24,724 nt of DNA from JBOGIF01 sp050742415 (GCA_050742415.1 JBOGIF010000077.1:1-24724); one strand, 5' to 3'. Counted from the stretch's first letter, positions 1-5,883 are shown. Numbers and translations are program-made. Notes: generated by a model not told the origin, from the letters alone.

Positions 1-38
1 GGCACCCGTGGGAATGAAGGCACCCTTATCTGACGCGC

Positions 39-64
39 CTCCACCCCTCTGGAACACGGGGGAG
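39..64 (-). terminator. possible imperfect hairpin after the YtxH-like gene
   Basis: CTCC-A-CCCC at 39-47 can pair with GGGGGAG at 58-64, giving a stem of about 7 bp with one bulge and a 10-nt loop. It lies just downstream of the minus-strand gene ending at 78. There is no U-run, so this is a weak intrinsic terminator candidate only. Nothing else is seen in positions 1-77. Confidence 0.2.
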
Positions 65-77
65 CTTTCCGGTCAGG

Positions 78-308
78 TCAGGGCAGGACGTCGTTCTCGA
101 CGAAGGCCACCGTCAGCCCCGAGTCGACCTGCCCGTTGGCGCCCCGGCCGACAGCGGTGCGGGCCTTCTCGACCACCGCGCCGAACGCCTGCGACTGGCG
201 CAGCTTGCGAACGGCCCGATTGATCTGGTCATAGCGCTGACGCCCGGCTCTGGCGCCCAGGTAGTACCCGCTGGCAAACCCCGTCACGAACCCCAATCGA
301 ATCTTCAT
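78..308 (-). CDS. YtxH-like small protein
   Basis: This 76-residue protein has an N-terminal Gly/Tyr-rich hydrophobic segment at about residues 4-20 (GFVTGFASGYYLGARAG). It is followed by a basic, probably helical region (RQRYDQINRAVRKLRQ). The GYxxGxRAGRxRYxQI pattern is typical of short actinobacterial YtxH-like membrane-associated proteins of unknown role. The ATG at 308 is the natural start because the motif begins at once. No Shine-Dalgarno is visible. Reading upstream on the minus strand, TAGACA (320-315) lies 6 nt before the ATG, a possible though imperfect -10 box for a leaderless transcript. No biochemical function can be assigned. The family label rests on the motif alone. Confidence 0.65.
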   Translation of the reverse strand: MKIRLGFVTGFASGYYLGARAGRQRYDQINRAVRKLRQSQAFGAVVEKARTAVGRGANGQVDSGLTVAFVENDVLP

Positions 309-314
309 GCCCCG

Positions 315-320
315 TGTCTA
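315..320 (-). promoter_or_regulatory. possible -10 box (TAGACA) for the YtxH-like gene
   Basis: On the minus strand TAGACA is followed by 6 nt and then the ATG at 308. The last base is A where TANNNT expects T, so this is weaker than the other leaderless candidates. Positions 321-482 show no gene or repeat that I can support. Confidence 0.3.
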
Positions 321-482
321 CCCCCGTTCGACGATGTTGGCCTCCCGAACGCGTGTTCGCTACGGTGCCTGCGTGGGTTACCCGGGCAAAGTGGCCGAGC
401 AGGCACGAATACGGCTGTGTCTATGTCCGTTTCGCCTGCTCTCGAACCCATCGGAGAGTGATGGGCGTGGTTCGTGCGCTGC

Positions 483-488
483 TAGGTT
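483..488 (+). promoter_or_regulatory. -10 box (TAGGTT) ahead of the tRNA genes
   Basis: TAGGTT lies 10 nt before the first base of the tRNA-Asn acceptor stem, so transcription would begin a few bases before the mature 5' end. It could serve both tRNAs. No clear TTGACA-type -35 box is seen about 17 nt upstream. Confidence 0.4.
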
Positions 489-498
489 CTGACTGTCT

Positions 499-569
499 TC
501 CGGGGTGGTGAAATGGCATCACACCTGACTGTTAATCAGGGTTTCTGGGTTCGAGTCCCAGCCCCGGAG
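499..569 (+). tRNA. tRNA-Asn (anticodon GTT)
   Basis: A cloverleaf can be drawn by eye. The acceptor stem TCCGGGG (499-505) pairs fully with CCCCGGA (562-568), with discriminator G569. The anticodon stem CCTGA/TCAGG (524-528/536-540) encloses a 7-nt loop with anticodon GTT at 531-533. The T arm CTGGG-TTCGAGT-CCCAG precedes the 3' acceptor strand. The D-loop is short. No CCA is encoded, so the 3' end must be added by tRNA nucleotidyltransferase. A second tRNA gene starts 31 nt downstream and the two are probably co-transcribed. Confidence 0.95.
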
Positions 570-600
570 CGCCGTAGGGTCGAAGGTTCGAATCGCGTAG

Positions 601-673
601 GGGCCCGTAGCTCAGTGGTCAGAGCAGGGGACTCATAATCCCTCGGTCGCTGGTTCGATCCCAGCCGGGCCCA
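601..673 (+). tRNA. tRNA-Ile2 (anticodon CAT, lysidine type)
   Basis: The acceptor stem GGGCCCG (601-607) pairs with CGGGCCC (666-672), discriminator A673. The anticodon stem is GGGGA/TCCCT and the anticodon CAT is at 634-636. The T arm is GCTGG-TTCGATC-CCAGC (649-665). A CAT anticodon alone fits Met, fMet or Ile2. The bases around the anticodon (GACTCATAATC) and the variable/T-arm junction (TCGGTCGCTGGTTC) closely match the bacterial ileX-type tRNA that reads AUA after TilS converts C34 to lysidine. Elongator Met is the main alternative. No CCA is encoded. Confidence 0.85.
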
Positions 674-727
674 CGGTTTCTCCAGCGCTTCCCACGCCGA
701 CATCCCACGCCGCCGCCTCACTAGGGG

Positions 728-733
728 TACCTT
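728..733 (+). promoter_or_regulatory. possible -10 box (TACCTT) for the 773 gene
   Basis: TACCTT fits TANNNT and lies about 40 nt before the GTG at 773. That would leave a leader of about 33 nt containing the strong Shine-Dalgarno at 757-764. No -35 element is evident. Confidence 0.3.
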
Positions 734-756
734 CGGTCCCCAAGGCCGACACGAAC

Positions 757-764
757 TAGGAGGT
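757..764 (+). promoter_or_regulatory. Shine-Dalgarno TAGGAGGT
   Basis: This is a near-perfect anti-16S match, with 8 nt between it and the GTG at 773. It fixes that codon as the start. It is one of the few strong ribosome-binding sites in a window where many genes appear to be leaderless. Confidence 0.7.
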
Positions 765-772
765 GGTGCGCT

Positions 773-1012
773 GTGGCACTCGAAGAGGTGGTCAACGAGC
801 ACTTTCTCACCCGCTACCGGGCCCTGCTCGACGCCGAGGACGCGGCATTCGACGAGCTGGAGCACGCCTACGAGGACGGAGACCGGGAGCACTTCCTCGC
901 CGATCTGACCGCCTGGTCCGCCACCATCGAGCGCCGGATCGCGTTCCTGGCCCGTAGCGGAGTGTCGCTCGACGGTCTCGCCGCGCCGCTAGGCGCCGGC
1001 GTCGTGACATGA
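773..1012 (+). CDS. hypothetical acidic small protein
   Basis: This is a 79-residue protein with no motif I recognise. It is acidic and probably helical: an amphipathic N-terminal half (residues 1-40, many Glu/Asp/Leu) is followed by a second helix with ERRIAF at about residues 52-57. The strong Shine-Dalgarno at 757-764 supports the GTG start. The next gene (DUF3151) begins 10 nt after the stop, so the two are probably co-transcribed. It has no signal peptide, membrane segment or cysteines. It is likely a soluble cytoplasmic protein of unknown function. The ribosome-binding site and coding context make it a real gene. Confidence 0.65.
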   Translation: MALEEVVNEHFLTRYRALLDAEDAAFDELEHAYEDGDREHFLADLTAWSATIERRIAFLARSGVSLDGLAAPLGAGVVT

Positions 1013-1022
1013 CGGGCCCTAG

Positions 1023-1463
1023 GTGAGCGACCGGCCCGTCTCGTTCTCGCCGGGTTTGCCCGAGACAGTTCTGGCCCCCGAGGCCCCCGAGGCGGTAGCG
1101 GCCCTGGCCGCCGCGCTGGCTTTGGAACCGGACCGTCGCCGTGAGGCGGTGTCCGGAGTGGTGGCCAAGTGGCCCGCCGATCTGGATGCTTGGGCCCACC
1201 TCGGTGAGCTGGCCCGCGACGACGTGGAGGCCTACGCCTGCTTCCGGGTCGGCTACCACCGGGGCCTCGATCGCTTGCGCCAGTCCGGTTGGCGCGGATC
1301 GGGGTACGTCCGGTGGCACCACGAGACCAACCGTGGGTTCCTCCGTTCGCTGCGGGGGATGGCCCGAACGGCCGGGGTGCTGGCCGAGACCGACGAGCAC
1401 CGTCGCTGCACGGAGTTCATGCGCCAGCTCGACCCAGACTGGGACGGGAGCGACTCCGCCTGA
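1023..1463 (+). CDS. DUF3151 family protein
   Basis: The 146-residue protein matches the actinobacterial DUF3151 family as I know it. The central segment DLDAWAHLGELA, then EAYACFRVGYHRGLDRLRQSGW, then HETNRGFLRSL and a C-terminal CTEFMRQLDPDW give the helical, TPR-like pattern of the family. Length is normal. No enzymatic function is established for the family. The GTG start at 1023 lies just after the preceding gene and has no separate promoter that I can see. Its role is unknown and it is presumed cytoplasmic. Confidence 0.8.
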   Translation: MSDRPVSFSPGLPETVLAPEAPEAVAALAAALALEPDRRREAVSGVVAKWPADLDAWAHLGELARDDVEAYACFRVGYHRGLDRLRQSGWRGSGYVRWHHETNRGFLRSLRGMARTAGVLAETDEHRRCTEFMRQLDPDWDGSDSA

Positions 1464-1516
1464 AGGGTCGCCGGGCATGTCCGAGCGGCGAATCAGCGGC
1501 TGCGCCGGCGGTCACG

Positions 1517-1522
1517 TACGAT
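1517..1522 (+). promoter_or_regulatory. possible -10 box (TACGAT) for the cupredoxin-fold lipoprotein
   Basis: TACGAT lies in the 112-bp gap after DUF3151. Transcription would start near 1529, giving a leader of about 45 nt with the G-rich ribosome-binding site AGGGGGG at 1560-1566. No convincing -35 box is visible. Confidence 0.35.
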
Positions 1523-1575
1523 GTCGCCCCTTCTCGACCTGAGAGGTCCTGAGCGAGCTAGGGGGGTTGGTTGAC

Positions 1576-1977
1576 ATGAGAAATGTGATGGCGATCCGCG
1601 TCGGGCGCAGTCGGCGATGGCTGGCGGCCGGGATGACGGCGGTAGCCCTGTTGGGGCTGGCCGGCTGTGGCGACGACAAGGGGAGCAAGCTGGGCAAGGG
1701 TGAGAACGCCGACATCGTGATCGACAACCAGGGCTTCAAGCCGAACGAGGCCCAGGTGCAGGTCGGCCAGGAGGTCGTGTTCACCGTCTTCAACAAGGAC
1801 AGCCGGCCGCACACCTTCACGTTGCCGTTCCTCGAGATCGACAAGGAGATTCCTCCCGGCCAGCAGGTCGACGTGAAGCTCAAGGCCACCGAGGTCCCCC
1901 CTGCCGGCTTCTACAGCTTCTACTCCAACAACCACCAGTCGGAGGGCTACCAGGGCCGCATCAACGTAGAGAGCTGA
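1576..1977 (+). CDS. cupredoxin-fold lipoprotein lacking copper Cys and Met
   Basis: This is a 133-residue exported lipoprotein. It has a basic N-terminus, a hydrophobic stretch at about residues 16-30 and a lipobox LAGC with Cys31. After a short linker comes a plastocyanin-like domain (residues 46-133) with the usual strands: IVIDNQGFKPNEAQVQVGQ, VVFTVFNKDSRPHTF, then EVPPAGFYSFYSNNH. His79 and His120 are present. Ser117 and Tyr125 occupy the places where type-1 copper proteins have Cys and Met. A blue copper centre is therefore unlikely. ATG 1576 was chosen because AGGGGGG lies 9 nt before it; TTG 1567 is in frame upstream. The protein probably sits on the outer face of the membrane. Substrate is unknown. 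Confidence 0.8.
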   Translation: MRNVMAIRVGRSRRWLAAGMTAVALLGLAGCGDDKGSKLGKGENADIVIDNQGFKPNEAQVQVGQEVVFTVFNKDSRPHTFTLPFLEIDKEIPPGQQVDVKLKATEVPPAGFYSFYSNNHQSEGYQGRINVES

Positions 1978-2004
1978 GTCCGCGCGAACACCTTGGAGGC
2001 GACC

Positions 2005-2289
2005 GTGGCGAAGCTGACCGATTCAGAGCTGGGAGCCGCGCTGGCCGGCCTGTCGGGTTGGGCGCTGGAGAGCGGCGAGATCGTGCGGGAATACCGGCTG
2101 GCCGACTTCCGGGAGGTGGTTTCGGTGGTGGTCCGCTTGGCCTTCGAGGCGGAGGCGGCCGACCATCATCCCGACCTCGACATTCGCTACAACCGCCTCA
2201 CCGTGCGCCTGAGCACCCACAGCGAGGGCGGCGTCACCACCAAGGACGTGGAGCTGGCAGGCGCCATCGACCGCGTGGCTGCGAAGTAG
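2005..2289 (+). CDS. 4a-hydroxytetrahydrobiopterin (pterin carbinolamine) dehydratase
   Basis: The 94-residue protein is a typical PCD/DCoH/PhhB family member and would dehydrate 4a-hydroxy-tetrahydropterin, recycling the cofactor of aromatic amino acid hydroxylases. The signature AADHHPDLDIRYNRL (about residues 51-65), His54-His55-Pro and the later His72 (STHSEGGVTTKD) match the family's three catalytic histidines. The GTG at 2005 is preferred over the TTG at 1993 because the GGAGG stretch at 1995-1999 then serves as ribosome-binding site. No pterin-dependent hydroxylase is in the window, so its partner is not known. The stop codon TAG (2287-2289) overlaps the -10 box proposed for the next gene. 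Confidence 0.88.
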   Translation: MAKLTDSELGAALAGLSGWALESGEIVREYRLADFREVVSVVVRLAFEAEAADHHPDLDIRYNRLTVRLSTHSEGGVTTKDVELAGAIDRVAAK

Positions 2290-2292
2290 CGT
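2287..2292 (+). promoter_or_regulatory. -10 box TAGCGT, leaderless start
   Basis: TAGCGT is followed by exactly 6 nt and then the GTG at 2299, the spacing expected of a leaderless actinobacterial mRNA. There is no Shine-Dalgarno. The same hexamer and spacing recur at 3655. The box overlaps the stop codon of the dehydratase gene. Confidence 0.6.
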
Positions 2293-2298
2293 CGGCCT

Positions 2299-2841
2299 GT
2301 GCCGGTTCAAGACGGGATCGTGGGCCCGATCCCCGAAGGTTCCGACCCCGAGGAGTACGACAAGCTCCGCCGCCGCGTGCTGTGGACGCTGCCGAGCGGC
2401 CTTTACGTGGTCGGCAGCCGCTCCGGGGAGCAGCACAATGCCATGACTCTAAACCTGGCCATGCAGGCGAGCACCGACCCCAAGGTGATGGCGATCGCCG
2501 TGGTCAAGGACGCCCTCACCCACATGCTGGTCTCCGAGGGTCGGGTTTTCGGCCTGTGTGTGATCGACCGTGAGGACCGGGCCATCGTGCGCAAGTTCAC
2601 CAAGCCGGTGGAGGTGGACCTCGCGGCAATGACGCTCAACGGGTTCGCCTTCCGGCACGGGCGGACCGGCGCTCCGATCCTGGAGCAGGCGGTGGCGTGG
2701 GTCGACTGCGAGGTGCGCCAGGCCGTCGACGCCGGTGACCACACCCTGTTCCTCGGCGAGGTCGTCGACGCCGGTTTCAACAAGCCCGAGGACACGCCGG
2801 TCCTGCGCATGGAGGACACCAGGATGAACTACGGGGGCTGA
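2299..2841 (+). CDS. flavin reductase-like (FMN-binding split barrel) protein
   Basis: The 180-residue protein fits the flavin reductase / flavoredoxin-like split-barrel family. LWTLPSGLYVVGSRSGEQHNAMTLNLAMQAS (in the region of residues 28-58) is the family's N-terminal core that binds FMN. VFGLCVIDRED and the later HTLFLGEVVDAG strand follow. Members reduce free flavin with NAD(P)H or bind FMN as electron carriers, and the partner cannot be told from sequence. The GTG at 2299 is supported by the leaderless -10 box 6 nt upstream. The protein is cytoplasmic and of normal length. Confidence 0.78.
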   Translation: MPVQDGIVGPIPEGSDPEEYDKLRRRVLWTLPSGLYVVGSRSGEQHNAMTLNLAMQASTDPKVMAIAVVKDALTHMLVSEGRVFGLCVIDREDRAIVRKFTKPVEVDLAAMTLNGFAFRHGRTGAPILEQAVAWVDCEVRQAVDAGDHTLFLGEVVDAGFNKPEDTPVLRMEDTRMNYGG

Positions 2842-2862
2842 GGTACCGACCGGCGGCCCGGG

Positions 2863-3639
2863 TTGAGGCCGGCCACCTTCAACATCCTGCACGGCCGGTC
2901 CCCGACCGACGGCTTGGTGTCCACATCGAGGTTGGTGGAGGCCTGCGCCAGCCTCCACGCCGACATTCTCTGCCTGCAGGAGGTGGACCGCGCCCAGAGG
3001 CGGTCAGGGTTCGTCGACCAGGTGTCGGCCGTGGCCGAAGGGATGGGGGCGGCATGGTGGCGGTTCGAACCGGCCCTGGTCGGCGAGCCGGGGGCGGTGT
3101 GGCGCCCGGCGGTCGAAGGCGACTCCGCCGACTCCGAGTCCCCGGGCTACGGGGTGGGGATCGTGTCGCGGCTCCCGGTTCGGAAATGGCACGTCCTGCG
3201 ACTGCCCGCGTCCCGGGTGCGGTCACCCGTGGCCGTGCCCGGCGGAAAAGGGAGGTTCATCCTGCTGCCGGACGAGCCGCGGGTGGTCCTGGCCGCCGAG
3301 GTCGACGGGCCGAGCGGGCGGTTGACGATCGCCACTACCCATCTCTCCTTCGTGCCGGGCTGGAACGTCGTTCAGCTGCGGCGGGCGACGAGAGCGCTGG
3401 CAGCGACGTCCGCGGCTTGCATCCTGACCGGCGACCTCAACCTGCCCGGGCCCATTCCCCGAATCGCCTCGGGTTGGCTTCCGCTGGCCACGGCCCGGAC
3501 CTTCCCCGTCGGGAGGCCGTCGATGCAGATCGACCACGTGCTCGGGCACGGCAACCTGCCAAGGGTGGTCGCCACGGCCGTCGAGCAGCTGCCCCTGTCG
3601 GACCACCTCGCCCTCGTGGTGGACCTCGGCGACGGATAG
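2863..3639 (+). CDS. endonuclease/exonuclease/phosphatase (EEP) family protein
   Basis: The 258-residue protein shows the EEP catalytic set in order: TFNILHG at residues 5-11 (Asn), LQEVD near residue 38 (metal-binding Glu), TTHLSF near 158, GDLNLPG near 190 (Asp/Asn), QIDHVL near 222 and SDHLALV near 246 (catalytic His). This is a metal-dependent phosphodiesterase or phosphatase fold. The substrate could be DNA, phospholipid or a small phosphoester. There is no signal peptide, so it is probably cytoplasmic. The start is TTG 2863, because the first beta strand begins at residue 3. No Shine-Dalgarno or TANNNT box is clear. It follows the flavin reductase by 21 nt. Confidence 0.82.
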   Translation: MRPATFNILHGRSPTDGLVSTSRLVEACASLHADILCLQEVDRAQRRSGFVDQVSAVAEGMGAAWWRFEPALVGEPGAVWRPAVEGDSADSESPGYGVGIVSRLPVRKWHVLRLPASRVRSPVAVPGGKGRFILLPDEPRVVLAAEVDGPSGRLTIATTHLSFVPGWNVVQLRRATRALAATSAACILTGDLNLPGPIPRIASGWLPLATARTFPVGRPSMQIDHVLGHGNLPRVVATAVEQLPLSDHLALVVDLGDG

Positions 3640-3654
3640 CTCGCGAGTCCGGAA

Positions 3655-3660
3655 TAGCGT
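3655..3660 (+). promoter_or_regulatory. -10 box TAGCGT, leaderless start
   Basis: TAGCGT, 6 nt, then GTG at 3667, with no Shine-Dalgarno. The stretch TAGCGTCGG plus GTGCCGGT is identical to the site at 2287 apart from three spacer bases. Confidence 0.6.
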
Positions 3661-3666
3661 CGGGGC

Positions 3667-4161
3667 GTGCCGGTCCGACCACTCGACAACGCCGCATGGG
3701 GGTTCCCGTCGAGCTGCTACGTGTGCGACGCCGGCAACGACCGCGGCCTGCGCATCGCCTTCGCCCACGACACCGACGCCGGCGAGGTGACCGCCTCCTT
3801 CCAGCTCGGGCCGGAGTTCTCGGGCGCGCCGCGCTACGTCCACGGGGGTGTGGTGCTCGCCATCCTCGACGAGGCCATGGCCTGGGCTGCGATAGCCGAG
3901 GCCGGGCGGTTCGCGGTGGTTCAGCACACGGCGACGACCTTCGAGAGGCCCGTCCGCGTCGGGGAGGCCTACATGGTCACGGCCATGGTCACCAGCCACG
4001 ACGAGCGTGCGGTCACGGCGCGGGCTGAGGTGGCGAGCGCGCAGGGCATCCTCTGCGCCAAGGCGCATGCCCGGTTGTCCGTGCTCTCCCAATCCGTGGC
4101 ACCGTCGGCCATCGGCGACGTCACCGGACCCGACACCCACTACCTAAGGAGGGAACCATGA
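3667..4161 (+). CDS. PaaI-type hotdog-fold thioesterase
   Basis: This 164-residue hotdog-fold protein has RYVHGGVVLAILDEAMAWAA at about residues 56-75, the HGG-centred helix motif of PaaI/YigI-type acyl-CoA thioesterases. The Glu/Asp in LDEAM would be the catalytic acid. The later strand TATTFERPVRVGEAYMV completes the fold. It would hydrolyse an acyl-CoA in the cytoplasm; acyl specificity cannot be read. The N-terminal CYVCDAGN stretch has two cysteines of unclear role. The stop overlaps the ATG of the rhodanese gene by 4 nt (ATGA), so the two are translationally coupled. GTG 3667 is supported by the leaderless -10 box. Confidence 0.82.
   Translation: MPVRPLDNAAWGFPSSCYVCDAGNDRGLRIAFAHDTDAGEVTASFQLGPEFSGAPRYVHGGVVLAILDEAMAWAAIAEAGRFAVVQHTATTFERPVRVGEAYMVTAMVTSHDERAVTARAEVASAQGILCAKAHARLSVLSQSVAPSAIGDVTGPDTHYLRREP
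4146..4153 (+). promoter_or_regulatory. Shine-Dalgarno AAGGAGGG
   Basis: This strong ribosome-binding site lies inside the last codons of the thioesterase gene, 4 nt before the ATG at 4158. It fixes the rhodanese start. Confidence 0.65.
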
Positions 4162-4508
4162 GCGAAGAACCTAACGACCCGCTGGAAGTCACCGTCGACG
4201 ACCTGGAGGCGGTCAGGGCTGCCGGTGCTCTCGTGATCGACGTCCGCCAGCCCGACGAGTACGAGGCCGGCCACGTTCCCGCTGCCCAACCGATACCTCT
4301 GGGCGAGGTCGTGGAGCGCGCTGCCGAGGTGCCCACCGGTCAACCGGTCTACGTCGTCTGCCACAGCGGGGGCCGCAGCCTCAAGGCCGCCCGGTTTTAC
4401 CGGTCGAGGGGCATCGAGGCGTGGTCGGTGGCCGGCGGGACGAAGGAGTGGGCCGAAACTGGCCGGCCGCTCGCCTTGGGTGCCGAGCCCGGCCACACGG
4501 AGAGCTGA
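4158..4508 (+). CDS. single-domain rhodanese
   Basis: This 116-residue rhodanese-homology protein has VIDVRQPDEYEAGHVPAA at about residues 26-43, then VYVVCHSGGRSLKAA with the active-site loop CHSGGRS. Its cysteine would carry a persulfide. The segment GIEAWSVAGGTKEW is the usual C-terminal feature. Size and a single domain match GlpE/PspE-like cytoplasmic sulfurtransferases. It may transfer sulfane sulfur to cyanide, thioredoxin or an unknown partner. It is co-translated with the preceding thioesterase, though no functional link is known. The six-residue loop after Cys is the sulfurtransferase length rather than the longer one of Cdc25-type phosphatases. Confidence 0.9.
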   Translation: MSEEPNDPLEVTVDDLEAVRAAGALVIDVRQPDEYEAGHVPAAQPIPLGEVVERAAEVPTGQPVYVVCHSGGRSLKAARFYRSRGIEAWSVAGGTKEWAETGRPLALGAEPGHTES

Positions 4509-4530
4509 CCCGGTCGCAAGCTGAGCGGGC

Positions 4531-4761
4531 TCAGCCCTCCAAGGGCTTGGGTCGCAGGTCCACCCGGAGGACGAGGATCCCTTCCTCCAGCGCGGCGGAG
4601 GCGTCTCCGAGCATCGAGAAGTCCTGGAAGTCGAGCTTCATGCGGTCCAGGAACTGGCGGCGGGCGTCGCCTTCGATCGGAGGAATCCCGCGGCTGCGGA
4701 CGGCATGGGCCCGCTCCCGGAAACGGGCCACCATGGCCTCGGCGTCGAACTCTGTGGCCAC
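4531..4761 (-). CDS. hypothetical 76-residue protein
   Basis: I do not recognise this protein. It has an N-terminal helix rich in Ala/Arg/Glu (residues 4-24), a short Gly-Ile-Pro-Pro turn, then a segment with FLDRMKLDFQDFSMLGDA and a C-terminal hydrophobic strand ILVLRVDLRP. There is no signal peptide or cysteine. The GTG start at 4761 is preceded on the minus strand by TAGGTT (4776-4771) with a 9-nt gap, close to leaderless spacing and supporting a real gene. It converges on the rhodanese gene with only 22 nt between the stops. Confidence 0.6.
   Translation of the reverse strand: MATEFDAEAMVARFRERAHAVRSRGIPPIEGDARRQFLDRMKLDFQDFSMLGDASAALEEGILVLRVDLRPKPLEG
4533..4547. terminator. small hairpin at a convergent gene end
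   Basis: AGCCC (4533-4537) and GGGCT (4543-4547) form a 5-bp stem with a 5-nt loop. It overlaps the last codons of the minus-strand gene and lies just beyond the rhodanese stop. There is no U-run. It could act on either strand, but the evidence is thin. Confidence 0.2.
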
Positions 4762-4770
4762 CAGGGCCCC

Positions 4771-4776
4771 AACCTA
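4771..4776 (-). promoter_or_regulatory. -10 box TAGGTT for the 4531-4761 gene
   Basis: On the minus strand TAGGTT lies 9 nt before the GTG at 4761, which would give a leaderless or 1-3 nt leader transcript. No Shine-Dalgarno is seen. Confidence 0.4.
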
Positions 4777-4836
4777 GACGGGCCCGCCGCCGCCTGGGGC
4801 GCCCTGGAGCCGTGCCGGGCGGGGAGGAGGCGGCGG

Positions 4837-4842
4837 TAGACT
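4837..4842 (+). promoter_or_regulatory. -10 box TAGACT for the zinc-finger-like gene
   Basis: TAGACT fits TANNNT. Transcription would start near 4849, leaving a leader of about 32 nt. CGGGAG at 4868-4873 is a plausible ribosome-binding site 7 nt before the GTG at 4881. Confidence 0.4.
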
Positions 4843-4880
4843 CGTGGCCGTCGTCAGCGGGTCGAGTCGGGAGCACGCAC

Positions 4881-5105
4881 GTGAGGAAGGGACGGCACCG
4901 GCGCTTCGAGGAGGCCAGAGCCCTCAAGCGCAGCAACGAGCCCATCATCGAGCCCTGCCCCGAGTGCGGTGCCGGGCCCGAGGACGATCACGCGTCCTGG
5001 TGCCTGGCGACCGAGGACGAGCTCGAGGCCGACTTCGGCCCTGCGCCGGAGGCCGACGGCAACGCCGACGGCAGCGCTAGCGCCGACCCGCCGCCCGCAC
5101 CGTAG
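4881..5105 (+). CDS. small putative zinc-binding protein
   Basis: This 74-residue protein has a basic N-terminus (RKGRHRRFEEARALKRS), then CPECGAGPEDDHASWC at about residues 24-39, which offers Cys, Cys, His and Cys as a plausible zinc site, and a low-complexity Ala/Asp/Pro tail. GTG 4881 is preferred over an upstream start at 4812 because the -10 box and a ribosome-binding site (4868-4873) fall between them and the added residues look non-coding. The gene ends inside the 3' end of the opposite-strand gene (overlap 5077-5105). I know no named family. It may be a nucleic-acid-binding or structural zinc finger. Confidence 0.6.
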   Translation: MRKGRHRRFEEARALKRSNEPIIEPCPECGAGPEDDHASWCLATEDELEADFGPAPEADGNADGSASADPPPAP

Positions 5106-5832
5106 GGTGCGGTAGGGGCGCACTGCGGTTTCGTAGGCCTTGGCGGCGGGCGAGCTCGGCAGCCACTCGCTCGTAGACCGGCTCGCCCACCATGCAAACC
5201 AGCTCCTCGGCCATGGCCAGGTAGACCGGGCGGTCTCCCACGAAGGCCTCCGCCGCCTCCGTGCACCACCAGTGGAAGTCGGCGCCCCCGGCGCCCCATT
5301 GACGCCGTCCCCACTCCCCGACGGTCGAGGTCACGTGCCCGTCCCCGTCCTCTCGGTCCTCCCGCCGTAGTGGCAGCTGCCAGCACACGTCGGGCTTGGT
5401 GGTGACCGGGCTGACGCCCCGGGCGAGCGCGGCGCGGTGCAGGGCGCAGCCGACGCCGCCGGGAAAGCCGGGCCGGTTGAGGAACACGCACGCGTCGTCG
5501 ACCATGCGGGTGACCACCTCGCCCGCCCGAGTCGTCTTGGTAACGCCCCGCCGTCGCCCCTGGGCCCGGAACTGCCACTCCTCGGGGCCGAGGCCGGCCG
5601 CCGCCTCCTCGACGCGAGCCACGTCGTCGGGGCCGCTGAAATGGGCACCGTACGAGCAGCACCCGAGCGCCAGCTCCGGCGCCGGGGCGGTTAGCACCCC
5701 CTGGCATCCTCGGCCGTAGATGCACGCCCACCGGCTCAGCAGGAACGTGACGTCGAAGACCCACGTGCGGTCCTCCTCCGCGTCCTCGAACGACACCCAT
5801 TCCCGATCGGGCGGAGGCGGCGGCGTCGTCAC
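5077..5832 (-). CDS. cysteine-rich protein resembling YkgJ/DUF3109
   Basis: The protein is 251 residues from GTG 5832. Cysteines are spread in a pattern: CIYGRGC (about residues 37-43), LGCCSYG (about 58-64), DDACVFL (about 112-118), GCALH, KPDVCWQLP, WWCTEA and LVCM. The order C-x-FL ... G-C-A-x-H ... KP-x-x-C-x-x-x-P is like that of YkgJ/DUF3109-type proteins, thought to bind iron or zinc. The segment EWGRRQWGAGGADFHWWCTEA is distinctive. The longer start at 5862 is less likely, because TAACCT (5845-5840) lies 7 nt before GTG 5832, a leaderless arrangement. No secretion signal. Function is unknown. Confidence 0.72.
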   Translation of the reverse strand: MTTPPPPPDREWVSFEDAEEDRTWVFDVTFLLSRWACIYGRGCQGVLTAPAPELALGCCSYGAHFSGPDDVARVEEAAAGLGPEEWQFRAQGRRRGVTKTTRAGEVVTRMVDDACVFLNRPGFPGGVGCALHRAALARGVSPVTTKPDVCWQLPLRREDREDGDGHVTSTVGEWGRRQWGAGGADFHWWCTEAAEAFVGDRPVYLAMAEELVCMVGEPVYERVAAELARRQGLRNRSAPLPHPTVRAAGRR

Positions 5833-5839
5833 CGGCCTG

Positions 5840-5845
5840 AGGTTA
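5840..5845 (-). promoter_or_regulatory. -10 box TAACCT, leaderless start
   Basis: On the minus strand TAACCT is followed by 7 nt and the GTG at 5832. This supports the shorter start of the cysteine-rich gene. It is divergent from the pyrG promoter about 40 nt away. Confidence 0.55.
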
Positions 5846-5883
5846 GGACGAAGGAGGTCCACGGCTCGGGAGCTGGCCTGCGA

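Noticed and set aside
536..892. Minus-strand frame containing LGSNQRPRDYESPALTTELRA
   Set aside because: This is the antisense of the tRNA-Ile2 gene. Such peptides are a well-known spurious annotation that arises from tRNA complementary strands. It also runs into the 773 gene.
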